Part shown: piece by piece, positions 46,421 through 59,473 of the stretch
Layout: each line of letters begins with the position of its first letter
Position numbering within the stretch: the stretch's first letter is position 1
The notes under the pieces: model-generated
What the model saw: only the letters and a program-made list of their open reading frames with translations
The model's database searches: none
Told to the model about the DNA's origin: nothing
Made by a program: the position numbers and the translations under genes
NCBI GenBank assembly: GCA_905250025.1
Contig: CAJNOJ010000009.1
Coordinates: 62,001-126,000, forward strand
DNA length: 64,000 nt
Origin: Adineta ricciae
Taxonomy: Eukaryota; Rotifera; Eurotatoria; Adinetida; Adinetidae
Direction: 5' to 3'

Positions 46421-47109
46421 GTTCTGGCAAATTATGAGAAATTGAATAGAACTCTTGGTTTGTTTCTTTGTTTAAGAAAAAGAAAAGACGAGAACAAAAA
46501 ATCGAGTGACAACGACAATTCAAATAGTGTAGCAACGCAGAAATTTGTTCACATACACTTTGTTGTGTGACAGAACGATTTCTTTTCTTATTTACAATAG
46601 AAAGAATACTATTGATTTCTTCTGTTCTTATCCGCCAATCCTCAATAACAATAACATCCATCACTAGCAACAACACAAACGAAAGTAAAGCGATGGTCGA
46701 TTGAAAAACTAGACGACATGTACACACACACGTATTCAGAACATCACTTTCAAATTTGTGCAAGTTGACAAAAAAACATTTTCTTTTCTCGTCGAAAGTT
46801 TGTTTTTTATATTAACTGCTATTGCTTCTTCTCTCACTCGCTCGTGTGCATGAGTTACTTAAGAGCTACTTGAAAATTTTTTGTCAAAACCATACGTTAT
46901 AGATCAAAATTTTTATGAATATTTATTTAAAATTAAAATCAAGGTGAGAAACAAAAAGAAGAAGAAGAAGAGTAAGGCTGATAGTTGAACAAAAAAAGAA
47001 AAGAAAATATATCGTATTTCTGATATCATTTTCAGGCACATGTCCTATGTTGTTTAAATAGTTTATACATTAAAGTCATCTTTAGTTTGTTATGGAATGA
47101 AATGTTTTA
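46421..47109. other. Intergenic region with AAG microsatellite
   Basis: About 690 bases. A short (AAG)n tract lies at about 46955-46973. No coding evidence. Confidence 0.55.
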
Positions 47110-48507
47110 TCAATATGTTGCTTGACGTACACATCCTTTAACATCGCAAACACTCGGAGCAATGTTAGGTTGTAAATTGGCGTAACCAACTGGACTTGGA
47201 TCAGCGGCATAATAAGTATTTGATGGTACTGGATTGACATCCATGGATTGATTATCTATAACTGGGTTAGATGTGTAATGTGCACGGATATCCGTTGGTC
47301 GACGAGGTGGAAGAAACGATTCGCCAGACGAATAGACTGTTGGTGCATTTGGAGGGAAAGCATTACGAACAGCTGTTGACTCTTGACTATGGTTCTATTC
47401 AGCAAAAGAATAGATAATGAGACAAGCAAAGTTTTATTTGTTTTTTTGCATGTACGTACGGGTAAATGTGCAACTTGAGCTGCAACAGGACCATAGAAAT
47501 GTGGATTTAATGGAGCAGCACGAACGACGGATGAACCGAGTGCACCATAACCAATATGTCCACCAGCAGCTACTCGAATTCCTTCACGCGCGATAACCTA
47601 ATTTCAAAAAAGATTAATATATGCTAATAGTGCAATTGATTTCTACTAACGGTATCCAAAATCGCAGCTGGAAAAGAAAAGAAAAGAAAAGAAAAAAGAT
47701 TTCTGTATTTCGCAAACATTTCATTACTAACCTGCTTTCAGTTTATCTTCAAAAAACGGAAAAGTGCTCAGTATATAGTCATTTCCTTCTTGCGTATTTG
47801 CATCATTGAGAGCTCTTTGAAATAAATCAACATTCATAACTAATATTAAACAATGTTCCATTTTCATCATACCTTTTCACATATTGAAGTGCTTCAAGAC
47901 GGTCATTGTGTATAGTAATCGCAGCAAGAATATGTCGCGCTTGTTGACATGTCATCGGAATTAAACGCTAGAAAGAGAGGAAGTCTTCACTCAAATATAG
48001 TCTTTTCTATCTCAATTACTGGCTCCATGATCATCACTGCTTTGATTCGATCTTTTGGTCGAGTTATTGATGAAACGATATGGCCAGCTTGTTCTCCACT
48101 TAAAAATCCACGTGAATGATACAGAGTTTCAAGTTTTTTCTCATGATCAGTTGTTTCCTAAAACATGAAAAGATCCATTATTAATCGCGGTTCATTAACC
48201 AATTATGTTCGTTCTATTTCATAATACGATTATTCTAAGCTAGAATGATTCGATTCTCTCTTTGCATATGTTTACAAGAAATACATCGTGCTACACTATG
48301 ATCGTGTCTTGCACTTAGTAAATCATTCAGATATTCGGCATCACCAACCCAAACAATCCATGTCAGACAGAGGAGAAATAATACTCAATCACTTACGTGA
48401 ACTATTGTTCGAAGTAAAACTTCGAATTGTTGATCATTCATTGATATTTGATAGCTTCGGTTCTGTGATGGGAGAACATTTTTAGCGATAGGATCGAGAA
48501 AATTCAT
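47110..48507 (-). CDS. DUF4476-like alpha-helical protein with proline-rich tail
   Basis: Function unknown. The first exon begins MNFLDPIAKNVLPSQNRSYQ, followed by MNDQQFEVLLRTIV. Later exons give KLETLYHSRGFLSGEQAGHI, RPKDRIKAVMIMEPRLIPM, CQQARHILAAITIHNDRLEA and a segment that includes YILSTFPFFEDKLKA. These alternate helices with repeated F/L-x-x-x-R-L-x-x-L and 'Q...I' motifs in the manner of the DUF4476 domain, which also occurs in bacterial and animal proteins of unknown role. The next exon (AILDTVIAREGIRVAAGGHI, YGALGSSVVRAAP) and the last (NAFPPNAPTVYSSG ... CDVKGCVRQATY) form a Gly/Pro-rich C-terminus. About seven exons; borders are approximate. A pentanucleotide GAAAA repeat sits in one intron (47676-47700). 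No signal peptide or transmembrane helix is seen. Confidence 0.55.
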
Positions 48508-50336
48508 GATGATAAACGATATTGACGAAGTTGACTACTAAAGCAAAACAAAAAGAAAATTCTTTTGTAAAACTTTTCCATAAACATCAGTCATTTTCTT
48601 CGTTGTTACTAGAACATCGTCCTCTACTCATTCGAACTGAATTTTAAATTCGATATAAAAACTTTCTTCGATGAGTTTTAGTCCGTCTTCTATTGAATTT
48701 CCTTTCGAAAGAATTTTTCCGAAAAAAGCTTTTTTAATAAACCGACATCTATCGATACGATTTGCTATTCGATTAGAATCGTGGAACCATTGATCAACAT
48801 ACGTAACATACACATACAAATAAATAAAAATAAGCAAAAAAGAAGTCAACAAGTATTCTGACGTGGATTGTAGGAGATAGTTTCTATTTGAATATTAGAC
48901 CGACAGGTAGCCATCACATTTCGTTCCATCCTTAATGATGATCGCGCTGATGATGGATCCAAAATTCAGAATAAGGTTGGTTTTGTTTTCGATCTTCATT
49001 GTTACATGACTATGCCGATAATTTTGTATGAAATGATTCATTTCAGATGGAGAATATGTTCTCATTGTATCGATAATCAGTATGAGATATTTTTAGTCTT
49101 TCATGTTTAGATTCTCTTTTAGACAATCATGAATGCATTGAATTCTTATTTTCGAAAGAATTGCGTGCATTCGCGAAAAATATCTTTATTCATTCTTCTA
49201 CTTGGCATTTCGTGGTCATCGAGCTTTTCGAGTGAAAAATTTTCAATTGAAATTCTTCTTCTTCACTTTGAAAACATTTCAGATAGATTTCGCTTTTTAA
49301 ATCCCGACTAACACTTTCATCTATAGAAGTTAATCTATCTCCAAATATTGTATGTTCGGTAATACCGTACATCGACATTAAAACCGCACTTTTCGATGAG
49401 CGTCGCTTATTATATAATGATTAAAATAGATTGAAGACGTGGTGTCATTCGCAGTCTATTCATTCCGTTCATCGTCGTTTTTTTTTGGTTTACCTTTTCT
49501 CTTGAGAAATTCATTTGTGTAGAAGAAGGACCCTTCAAATTCTGGTTAGATATAGGCTTTTTGTTCGCTGATGTAAAACAATAGATTTCCTGTCATGACT
49601 TGTTCTCTACTGAGTCTTTGTTAGTCACATTGTAAAGTATACACAAAGTAATCATCGATAGGTAAAGAAAAACAAATAACGGTGGAGACGACAATAGAAG
49701 TGTTTAAAAATTGATCAGTAATACATACATGCGAGGCTTAACCTGATTTGTATCGTTTTGAAAAATGAGGAGGAAGAAAGAGACAGCGAGAGCGCAGGGA
49801 AGGGCAAATGCGTGACAATCTCTCGATTACTTTTATTCTTGTCTTGTCTATACCCTCTTCTCGTTCTCAGTCGATTACCGGTTATGAAAAGACGATGAAA
49901 GAACGTGATCATGTTTATTGTATATTTCAACATGAACTCGTTAAGAAGAGAGCGAAAGAAAGAAGTAATGAAATCCGAGAACAATCGACACAGCTGTACT
50001 TTTCGTCTAGATATTCGCCTAGGATGTTTTATTCATCGGAAGAAGTATTTTTCGATTATTCTTTTTATTTTTATTCATGTAAGTATGTATGGTAACAGAC
50101 TGTTGGGCAAGACGTTAATAAACATATTTTTCTTCTCTTCGAATCGAAAGATGAGAATATCATCGATACTATCATTTATGTATTTTAGTCTTTCACGATA
50201 AAAGACTATTAGAAAGTGATTATTTTTCTTCGTATTTTTTTTTCTTGTTCTTTCAGAATATAATCTCATGCTCGATATATCGAGAGACCATATCGACAGG
50301 TAATGTCGAAAAGTTATAACAGTCAAATCTGCAACC
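48508..50336. other. Divergent intergenic region before GALNT
   Basis: About 1.8 kb with both flanking genes pointing outward. Open frames at 49129-49311 and 49808-50201 have no recognisable motif and biased composition. AT-rich, no repeat array. Possible 5' UTR exons of GALNT may lie in the right-hand part. Confidence 0.5.
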
Positions 50337-52685
50337 ATGAATATTCATATCCGTCGTTATTTATTTCGTTTTATTCTTTTCATACCTGTCGCTTGGCTTT
50401 TAATCATTCTTATATTTTTGCAATCCGATGAAATTTCTACAAAATCATCTGATAACACTAAATTGAAAGAACAAAAAAACGGCAATTATCGCATAGGACG
50501 CGATGCAGATGAAGCGGACGCTTTCGGTGGCGATGCATTAGCACGATTGCGTGATCATTTAGTACCAGTACACAACAAATCTAATTCTGGTGAATCGTCA
50601 AGTGTAGTGCGAGTTATCCATGAAAAGCCTGAACAAGTAGCAGCACCACAATTAGAAAATCCTAAACAAGATCTCAATGGGCCAGGAGAAATGGGTAAAC
50701 CATTCGAAGTCAACAAAGATAAATTAACACCCGATGAACGTAAAAAATATGAAGATGGCTTTCAAAAGAACGCTTTCAATGGTTATGTTAGTGATCTAAT
50801 ATCTATCCATCGAAGTTTACCCGATGTGCGGGATCCAGGTTGCCGAAAACTTTCGTATAAAGGTTTGCAAGCCACTGCAAGTATAGTCATGTGTTTCCAC
50901 AATGAAGCTTGGTCGGTATTATTGAGATCTATACATTCGATTCTCGATCGAACTCCTGAACATTTACTAAAAGAAATCATATTGGTTGATGATTTTTCTG
51001 ACATGGGTAAGTTTTTAACAAGTTTAAGGTTGAAAAGAATAAGACGATCGTTTTTTTAGAACATCTAAAAAAACCTTTCGATGATTATATTAAACCTCTT
51101 GGCAAAGTCTTCGTCGTTCGACAATCAAAACGTGAAGGTCTTATTCGATCACGGTTAGCCGGTGCTGCTGTAGTCAAGGGTGATGTGATTGTTTTTCTTG
51201 ATTCACATATCGAAGCTACTGAAGGTTGGCTTGAACCATTAATTGAACCCATTGCTGCCAATCGTACAACAGTTGTCACGCCTGTTATCGATGTCATTGA
51301 TGATACTACATTTAAATATAATTATGGTGCTGTAACTTCACTGAGTGTTGGTGGATTTGATTGGAATTTACAATTCAACTGGCATGGTGTGCCAGAACGT
51401 GAACGCAAAAGAAGAAAACATGAGCTTGAACCTGTACGGACACCGACTATGGCTGGAGGACTTTTCGCTATTAGTAAAATTTATTTTGAAGAACTTGGAA
51501 CATGTAAGTTTTCATCATCCATTTGACTGAATATGAACGAACGTTTCTGTTTGGTTTTAGATGATGCTGGAATGGATATTTGGGGCGGAGAAAATCTTGA
51601 AATGTCATTTCGAATATGGATGTGTGGTGGTAAGAATATCTGTTTTACAAATTGTGATTTTTCTTTCAGCTATGTCGGGTTTTTTTTAATCGTTTAATAG
51701 GTACACTAGTCACTGCACCATGTTCACATGTTGGTCATATATTCCGGAAACGTTCACCATATAAATGGTTACCGGGTGTCAATGTTGTGAAGAAGAACGC
51801 CGTTCGTGTCGCCGAAGTTTGGCTCGATGAATACAAAGTAACGCAATCTCTTCAGTTCGATGTTGTTTTTATTATACTAAAAATTTTGTTTAGAAATATT
51901 ACTACGAAAGATTCAATTATGATTTAGTAAGAATTCGCGTTCGGCAAACACGAATGATAGGTAATTGGTATTGCTTTTTCTAGGGAGAATATGGTGACGT
52001 CTCCTCTCGGAAGTTACTTCGACAAAAATTACAGTGTAAATCTTTTAAATGGTATTTAACGGAAATTTATCCAGAACAATTCATTCCTGGTGATGCAGTC
52101 GCTTCGGGCGAGGTTTGTGAAATGATCGAGGAAAATATCAATTAACATCCCCACAAATATGTTTAGATTCGAAATGCTGGAGCTGCTTTTTGTGTTGATG
52201 GAAGTACTGATCATAAGAACTACCACAAGCCAGTCATCGGCTATCCTTGCCATTCTCAAGGTGGCAATCAGGTAGGATGTTCTCATCAAGCAAATACCAA
52301 TCGATGTCTACATTATTATATTCTAGTTTTTCATGTTGAGTAAACTCGGCGAAATTCGTCGAGATGATGGTTGTTTGGATTTCTCGGGCGGTATTAATGA
52401 TGCGAATAAAGATGACAAAATCATTGTATATCCTTGTCATGGAATGAAAGGAAATCAGCATTGGGTTTACAAAGAGGTTTGTTTTCTTCGATTGAAGTGG
52501 CATTCATCCATTTGTACATTCGACTTGTATAGAACAACCAAATACATCATCCAGTATCCAATCTATGCATGACATTATCTGAAGATAGTAAACACATTCG
52601 AATGAGTCAGTGCGATGATAACAATTCCCGATTCAAATGGTCATGGAAACGCAAGCCATTGAACGAAACAAACAAAACTGAATGA
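50337..52685 (+). CDS. GALNT: Polypeptide N-acetylgalactosaminyltransferase
   Basis: Golgi type II membrane enzyme that starts mucin-type O-glycosylation by moving GalNAc from UDP-GalNAc to Ser/Thr. Exons: 50337-51006, 51060-51503, 51561-51629, 51701-51837, 51894-51926, 51984-52112, 52167-52271, 52327-52476, 52533-52685 (629 residues). The N-terminus has a cytoplasmic stub and one helix ([19 protein letters not shown]), then a stem. The GT27 catalytic domain shows [18 protein letters not shown], the metal-binding DxH in [16 protein letters not shown], the Gal/GalNAc-T motif ([17 protein letters not shown]) and [14 protein letters not shown]-terminal ricin-type lectin domain has [23 protein letters not shown] and FKWSW. 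The member within the family (GALNT1/13 versus others) cannot be assigned by eye. Confidence 0.95.
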
Positions 52686-53111
52686 GTTAACAAAGAAAGG
52701 AACAAACAATCTTATCTGACAGTTTCAATTCACATATCGCGAGACTTGTGTGCATGTGTACTTCTTCTGTTTTCGTTTTTCTTCCCTAATATATTTAATA
52801 TTACAACTTGAGTGTGCAATATCTGGTACTAAAAATAAAACATTGTTTTGGCGTTCTTTTTTTGTTTTGAATATTATGCTCTGTGATTATTTTTGTTTCT
52901 CTCTTGTCTTCTGCTTTGTTTTAGTGCTTATATCCACATTGTTTTTATTTGAACAACACTTTGTTAAATTTCATATGCTTTTTATTGCGTTCTTCGTGTT
53001 CTCTTTTCGATATAAGTTTGTTAAATTGGGCGATAAAACAATGAATAATAGAACGAATAATAATCAATTCAACATATTGACTTGTTCTGTTTTCTTTTTC
53101 ACTTGTATTAG
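52686..53111. other. GALNT 3' flank
   Basis: 426 bases, T-rich. It ends in a polypyrimidine tract and TTAG directly before the next start codon, a good 3' splice site. Confidence 0.5.
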
Positions 53112-53535
53112 ATGGAAAATGATGTATTTATTACGCAAGCTTTCCATACAAATCCAGATAATCAACGTATGGAGAAAATTCTTCTTCTACAACGTCTCAT
53201 TCGTTCCTATTACGTTCGTCGACAATTTGAAGACGTGCGAAAAGAATATTTGAAAACATTAACAGATATCGAAGGAGAAATGGCAATCAAACCAATTGAA
53301 TCTCATCCAATTAAAGTCGAAGAACCACTCAAACAAACAAGTAAAACATTCCTTCAATTAAAATATTCCGTCAATACCTGTATTTTCGCTTCTAGTTGCT
53401 GTACTTCCATCCAGAGAAGAATTACTACGAAAACGAGAGGAAATTGCTATTGAATTGTTATGGATGGAACAAGCGATTCAGAGTCGCAAAGATTACTTAC
53501 GTTTGAAATCTCGTTATACTAGTTCTATTTCTTAA
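53112..53535 (+). CDS. IQCC-like small IQ-motif protein
   Basis: Two exons (53112-53340 and 53396-53535) encode 122 residues. The first exon contains an IQ-like segment LLLQRLIRSYYVRRQFEDVR, a candidate calmodulin-binding helix, and EYLKTLTDIEGEM, which resembles the IQ-plus-'EIEG' block of vertebrate IQCC. The second gives PSREELLRKREEIAIELLWM and an amphipathic helix. Vertebrate IQCC is much longer, so this is at best a core version. Role unknown; IQCC is ciliary-tissue enriched. The ATG follows immediately after a splice acceptor (AG at 53110-53111). Its poly(A) signal candidate (53545-53550) is only 10 bases beyond the stop. Confidence 0.65.
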
Positions 53536-53670
53536 GAAGAAAAAAATAAATTGTTTGCGTGTGTGCTATTGTACAGATTCGAATTAGGAGAATAATAGAC
53601 TAATGAATTTTTTAAATCATTTGCTTTTTTTAAGATGAAATTTGATTGATTTGAAGAAAAGAAAAAAAGA

Positions 53671-56600
53671 ATGAGCGGTGTTCAATTGAAACGATTACTT
53701 GTTGCCTTGAACCGAGTTAAACAACATGGTAAACAGTGATCGGTTGTTTGTTCGATGGTTGATAATTGACGTTTTTCAGGATATATCCCAGTGTGTAAAC
53801 AATCAACAGCTGTTCAACCGAAAAAAGAACCTGAAAAAGTAGAAGTTTTCGTCGATGGTAAACCTGTGCAAGTGGAACCAAATTCAACTGTCCTTCAGGT
53901 AAAATTTCACAAAACAAGGAAGATTTGCTCGAAAAAAACTATAATTGCTGTTCTTCTTTAGGCATGTGCTGTTGCTGGTGTCGAGATTCCACGTTATTGT
54001 TATCATGAACGTCTATCGATTGCTGGTAATTGCCGAATGTGTCTTGTGGAAATTGAAAAGACACCTAAAGTACGAATGATATTCGATATTTATCTATTTT
54101 ATGACTGTTCGTATGTTTCTGTAGCCGGTTGCCAGTTGTGCCATGCCTGTCATGAAAGGCATGCGAATTCTCACTGATTCGCCATTGACAAAACGAGCAC
54201 GCGAAGGTGTCATGGAATTTCTACTTGTCAATCATCCATTGGACTGTCCAATTTGCGATCAAGGTGGTGAATGTGATTTACAAGTAAAGCAATTAACAAA
54301 ATCAAGTTTAGATTTCATCATTTAAACTACTTTTCAAGGATCAATCAATGGCATTCGGTAGCGATCGAAGTCGTTTTACCGATAATGAATTTTCTGGCAA
54401 ACGGTATGATAAAGTGCAAATTCCCCAATAAATCATGTTTGGCTGTTTTTTTTTCTCTAGATCAGTAGAAGATAAAAACATCGGTCCACTTGTAAAAACT
54501 AGCATGAACCGTTGTATTCATTGTACACGTTGTGTTCGTTTTGGAAATGAAGTCGCTGGAGTTAGTGATCTTGGCACAACTGGACGTGGTGGAGATATGA
54601 TTATTGGCACATATGTCGAACGACTTTTCATGTCGGAACTTTCGGGTAATGTTGTCGATTTATGTCCAGTTGGTGCATTACTATCGAAACCTTATGCATT
54701 CACTGCACGACCATGGGAAACAAGGTAGAAACGACATTCGTTACAATCGGCTTATATAAAGTTCATGTTGTTTGTAGAAAAACGGAATCGATCGATGTTA
54801 TGGACGCATTGGGTAGTAATATTGTTGTCAGCACACGTAGTGGTGATGTTCTTCGTGTAATTCCACGATTAAATGAAGTAATAGAATACAAAGTGTTTTA
54901 TTAAATACATTTTCATGGTGAAATATGATGTTTAGGAAGTAAATGAAGAATGGATTTCGGATAAAACACGTTTCTCCTACGACGGTTTGAAAGTACAACG
55001 TTTAACAGCTCCAATGTTAAAAAGCCGTGAAGGTCATCTTGTTCCATGCGATTGGGAAGATGCATTAAGTGTTGTTGCTGAACGCGTAAGCTCTACACTA
55101 TAATCTCGATTAATATACATTGACCAATATATATATAGATTGGTCGATTAGGAAATGGCTCGAAGGTGGCTGCACTTGCTGGTCGTTTTTGCGATGCCGA
55201 AGGACTTATTGCTTTGAAGGATTTCATGAATCAACTTGGTTGCGAAACTGTTTGTGTTGAGGAACGTTTTCCCAATGTTGGCGCTTCGTAAATATTTACA
55301 TTCAATGTCTGAACTTTGCATCATCTCCAATCCTTTATTCTAGAACTGATCTCCGCAGTAATTATCTATTCAATGGAACCATTGCTGGCATCGAACAAGC
55401 CGATTTAGTCATTCTGATTGGCACAAATCCACGCTATGAAGCACCAGTTTTGAATGCACGAATACGTAAATCGTATGTAATGTTGAACTAATCATGATGA
55501 AAATAATACCTTCGAATATTTTCAGATATCTCCATAATGATTTGAGAGTAGCTGTCATTGGACCAAAGATTGATTTAACTTATTCATACGATCATTTGGG
55601 AGATAGTACGAACATTCTCAGTGAATTAGCATCTGGCAAACACGCATTTTCCAAGGTTTATTGAGATGAAATTCTTGTCCTATTTGATCCGAATTAACAT
55701 TTCTTTTTTTATAGGCTTTAAATGAAGCCAAACGTCCGTTGGTTATTTTAGGAAGTGCAATGTTTGAACGTTCTGATGCAGCGTCAGTCTATGCTAGTGC
55801 GGCGCAATTAGCCGAAAAATTACGTAATACCGCTTCAAAAGAAGACAGCGAATGGCGTGTATTCAATGTTCTTCATCGAGTATGTTATTACTTTGTATTG
55901 TTTCAACGAGAATCGCTTTTTCTCTTTCTCTGCAGTTTGCTTCGCAAGTAGCAGCCCTCGATCTTGGATACAAACCGGATGTTAAAGTATGCATCTCGAT
56001 AGCATCTTTCTTATTCTCAAGAACAAAAATGTTTCATTTCTAGAGCATCATTGATTCAAAACCAAGTCTGTTGTATTTATTCGGTGCTGACGAAGGTTTA
56101 ATCAAACGAGAAGATTTACCAAAAGATTGCTACATTGTCTATCAAGGTCTGCCGTTTCTTTAAGTAAAATTTCTGTTTAATCATTCGTTATTCGAATTTT
56201 AGGTCATCATGGTGATCGCGGTGCCCAGATCGCTGATGCTATCCTCCCCGGAGCTGCATACACAGAAAAGCATGGTATCTATGCCAACACGGAAGGTCGT
56301 GCTCAACAAACCCGTCTAGCAACAACACCACCAGGCAAAGCACGCGAAGATTGGAAGATCATTCGTGCATTGGCGGAAGTAAGTTCAATTGTAATGAAAA
56401 GATCTCCTCAGCAATATCTTTTTCTTCATAGATATGCGGTGTCGGCTTACGTTACAGTGATCTCGATGGTATTCGCGAGCGTATTGAAGAAGTTGCACCC
56501 AATCTGACTCGTTTGAATTGTATTGAAGAAGCAAATTATTTCAAACAAAACACAGAATTATTGAAACAACATCAAGCCTCGTTTCAAAATCAGCCATTAA

Positions 56601-56722
56601 CACCACCCATCAATAGTCTTAAAGATTTTTATATGACCGATTCAATCAGCCGTGCATCATCGACAATGGCAAAATGTGTCAAAGCTGTTGAGCAACAATT
56701 AAAATCACCGCATAAAAATTAG
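53671..56722 (+). CDS. NDUFS1: NADH dehydrogenase 75-kDa subunit (complex I)
   Basis: Largest iron-sulfur subunit of mitochondrial complex I, carrying electrons from FMN towards ubiquinone. About a dozen exons from ATG 53671. After an N-terminal targeting stretch, the plant-type 2Fe-2S domain gives [37 protein letters not shown] and [11 protein letters not shown]. The His-Cys and Cys cluster region gives [22 protein letters not shown] in two parts ([17 protein letters not shown]), then [20 protein letters not shown] and [20 protein letters not shown]. The molybdopterin-oxidoreductase-like half follows ([33 protein letters not shown]-type [32 protein letters not shown]). It ends at 56720-56722. 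All cluster ligands I can check are present. Family certain. Confidence 0.97.
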
Positions 56723-56839
56723 ATATTTGCAAACATTGACGAACTAGTTTTCTTCTTCTTTCCTCCCTCTTCGTCTTTTTTTTGTATAAATCCTTTAAAG
56801 TAGCATTTTGGCCATTGTCTCTTTCTTTTTTTTTCAAAC

Positions 56840-56845
56840 AATAAA
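56840..56845 (+). terminator. Candidate poly(A) signal, NDUFS1
   Basis: AATAAA 118 bases after the stop codon and only 77 bases before the next ATG. Confidence 0.6.
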
Positions 56846-56921
56846 CAAACGAAAACATCCGCATGTGTTCTTCTGAGATTAATAAAAACATCTTGTTATT
56901 CTAAATTTTAGATTAATAAGC

Positions 56922-59141
56922 ATGGCGAAATATTCTTTACCAGAAAAGATGTTCACATCAACGTTACAATACACACATACTCGAAATCTCTTCTTGGTAT
57001 GCATGAGTATCGTGTATACATTCGCATTTGCGTCATTGTATTGGCAACAAGCTGGTTTATATTCAGATAATGGCGTTTTGCCATTACGTTTACAAATTCA
57101 ACAGCAAGAAAACGTTCAATTGTTTATTGTTAAAGTAGCAAAAATGCTTCGTTGGACACCTTATCGAATTATGGAATGTATACTTTTAATCTCGATTTGC
57201 TTAAGTTCGTCAATGATTCTTTTTAAATGTCTTCGTACAAGTGTGACATTTGCAATGCTTTGGCTAGCTTATTACAGTTGCTTTCAAATTGCTGGTCAGT
57301 TTTTGTATTTTCAATGGGATACATTGTTATTAGAAGCGGGTTTTCTAACTATTCTTGTCGCACCGATGAGAATTCTGTATTTAAAACGCAAACAAGTCGA
57401 AGATTTCCTCTATCAAGATCGAATCACTCTTTGGTTAGTTCGATGGCTCGCTTTTCGTCTTTTATTTGCTAGCGGAATTGTTAAGCTAACAGGCGGCGAC
57501 AAAACATGGTGGGCATTGACAGCAACAACATTTCATTATCAATCGCAATGCATTCCAACACCATTGGCATATTATGCACATCAAGCACCTGTTTGGTTGC
57601 ATAAGCTATCAACAGCATTGGTCTATATGTTTATGTCGGGCACGGGTATTTTGTTCTTTTCACCATTTCGTGTTCATCGTCTAATTGCTTTTGTGGTGCA
57701 AACGAGCTTACAACTCTTAATTGCAATAACTGGCAATTATAATTTCTTCAATTTCCTGACTATTGTTTTATGTTTCGGTTTGATTGATGACCGATTTTTG
57801 GGTTATTCACAATGGCAGTCAGCGGACGATGAACAGAGACCAAAACGACCTTTTTCATGGTTAACAGCCATATTTCGACGATGTATTCATCTATTAGTTC
57901 TGATTACATACACTTATTTGACTGTACGTTGGTTCGGAATTCATTGGGATAAAAAACAACAGATTATTGTCACAAATATCACATTCACTCGTGCACAATT
58001 TGACTTTTTCTTGAAAAGATTTTTAGCCATTTGCCTGTTTCTCGCTTGGTGCTCGTTAGTTTTCACTATTGGACGATCAGCTTTTATTGCCATTCGACGA
58101 CCAACGAAGATCTATGGAAAAATCTTTCATGCATTAGTGACAATTGCTTATGGCATTCTAGCAATGAGTCTATTCTTTGTTTCGATGGTACCATTCACTG
58201 TTATCGAACGGCAAACAGCCAAAGCTCTACCATATGAACTACAAGCCTGGTACAATAAATTTCAAGATTATCATGTTTTCAATGCCTATGGATTGTTTAG
58301 AAGCATGTAAGTTATTTCAATAGATGACAAACTTTGATGTTTGAACGAATAAAATGTCAATGAATAACTTTGTTTCAGGACGGGAGTCGATGGTCGACCA
58401 GAATTGATCATTGAAGGAGCAATGAGTATGAAAAAGTAAGTGATTCTACCACTATAATGATCAGATTTCATTCTATCGTTCTTCTAGTCCCAAATGGAAA
58501 GAGTATGAATTCTACTATAAGCCTGGCGTATTGTCTACCACACCACCATTTGTTGCTCCGCATCAACCTCGATTAGACTGGTTAGTATAAAACTTTGACA
58601 TCACATTTTTTATTGTGTCTCTCTGTGCTAATTTAGGCAAATGTGGTTCGCTGCACTGAGCCATTATCAACATGAACCATGGTTGGCATTTTTTCTCTAT
58701 CGACTTCTAACAAATCAACCTGAAGTTCTACGACTGATTCAAACGAATCCCTTCCCTACGACACCACCGAAACAGATACGTGTTGCTCTCTATCGGTATA
58801 ATTTTACTAAACCACCTGCGAAAGATTATTGGCAACGCGAACTGGTCAATCAAGAATGGTTTCCATCTATTACTTTAGAAAGTCAATGGTTCATATCTTA
58901 CATCGAACAGCTCGGTGTTACGCAAATCGATAAACCCTTATCGAAAAATCTCTTCTTGGATATTATACGTATGATGAGTGATCTGATGAATGGAACTATC
59001 TTTACATGGTTTCCTGTTGTTATTGCTTTGGTATTTGTCATTCTACGAAAACTTCTCTGCACAAAACCTCATAAACCAGTCGTTATGAGACGAGATCATG
59101 AATGGTATCAACCTGTACCAATGAAGGATAAAGAAAATTAA
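56922..59141 (+). CDS. LMF2: Lipase maturation factor 2
   Basis: Polytopic ER membrane protein of the family that folds homodimeric lipases. Exons 56922-58306, 58379-58435, 58488-58580 and 58637-59141 give 679 residues (human LMF2, about 707). Conserved blocks include [95 protein letters not shown] and, in the C-terminal lumenal part, [35 protein letters not shown] and [12 protein letters not shown]. These match LMF2 rather than LMF1. At least eight hydrophobic helices are visible. The start lies just after a splice-acceptor-like AG (56910-56911). Confidence 0.95.
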
Positions 59142-59473
59142 TTGCTCTAGTCTTACAAAAGTCAAAATATTTGTTTTTTTTTCTCTTTGCTTGCTCATTA
59201 CTGTATTCAATATTGTTGTGATTTGCTATTGTATTGTTCAATAAATAAAAAAAGTGCATGCACATAACATACATGACCTTTTCCATTGAAAAGTTGCACT
59301 ACTATGATCTCACCATAGAAGCGTTCGAAAGTTCTGCTCTATATCAGAGCGTCATTTGTGTGAGTCAGATGATAAAAGTTCGTGTTTTTGTATTTTCTTC
59401 TTTAAAATCTTATCTTACTTTCCAAAAGTGTAAGATAACTCTCTATCATCATTCATTTGCATCTCACTTCACG
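59142..59473. other. LMF2 3' flank and nuclease upstream region
   Basis: 332 bases. AATAAA at 59240-59245 is a candidate LMF2 poly(A) signal. The open frame extending upstream of the nuclease start continues through this region but precedes the signal peptide, so I exclude it. Confidence 0.55.

Noticed and set aside
49129-50201. Overlapping plus-strand frames before GALNT
   Set aside because: Biased composition, no conserved motifs, and no consistent splice joins to the GALNT start.
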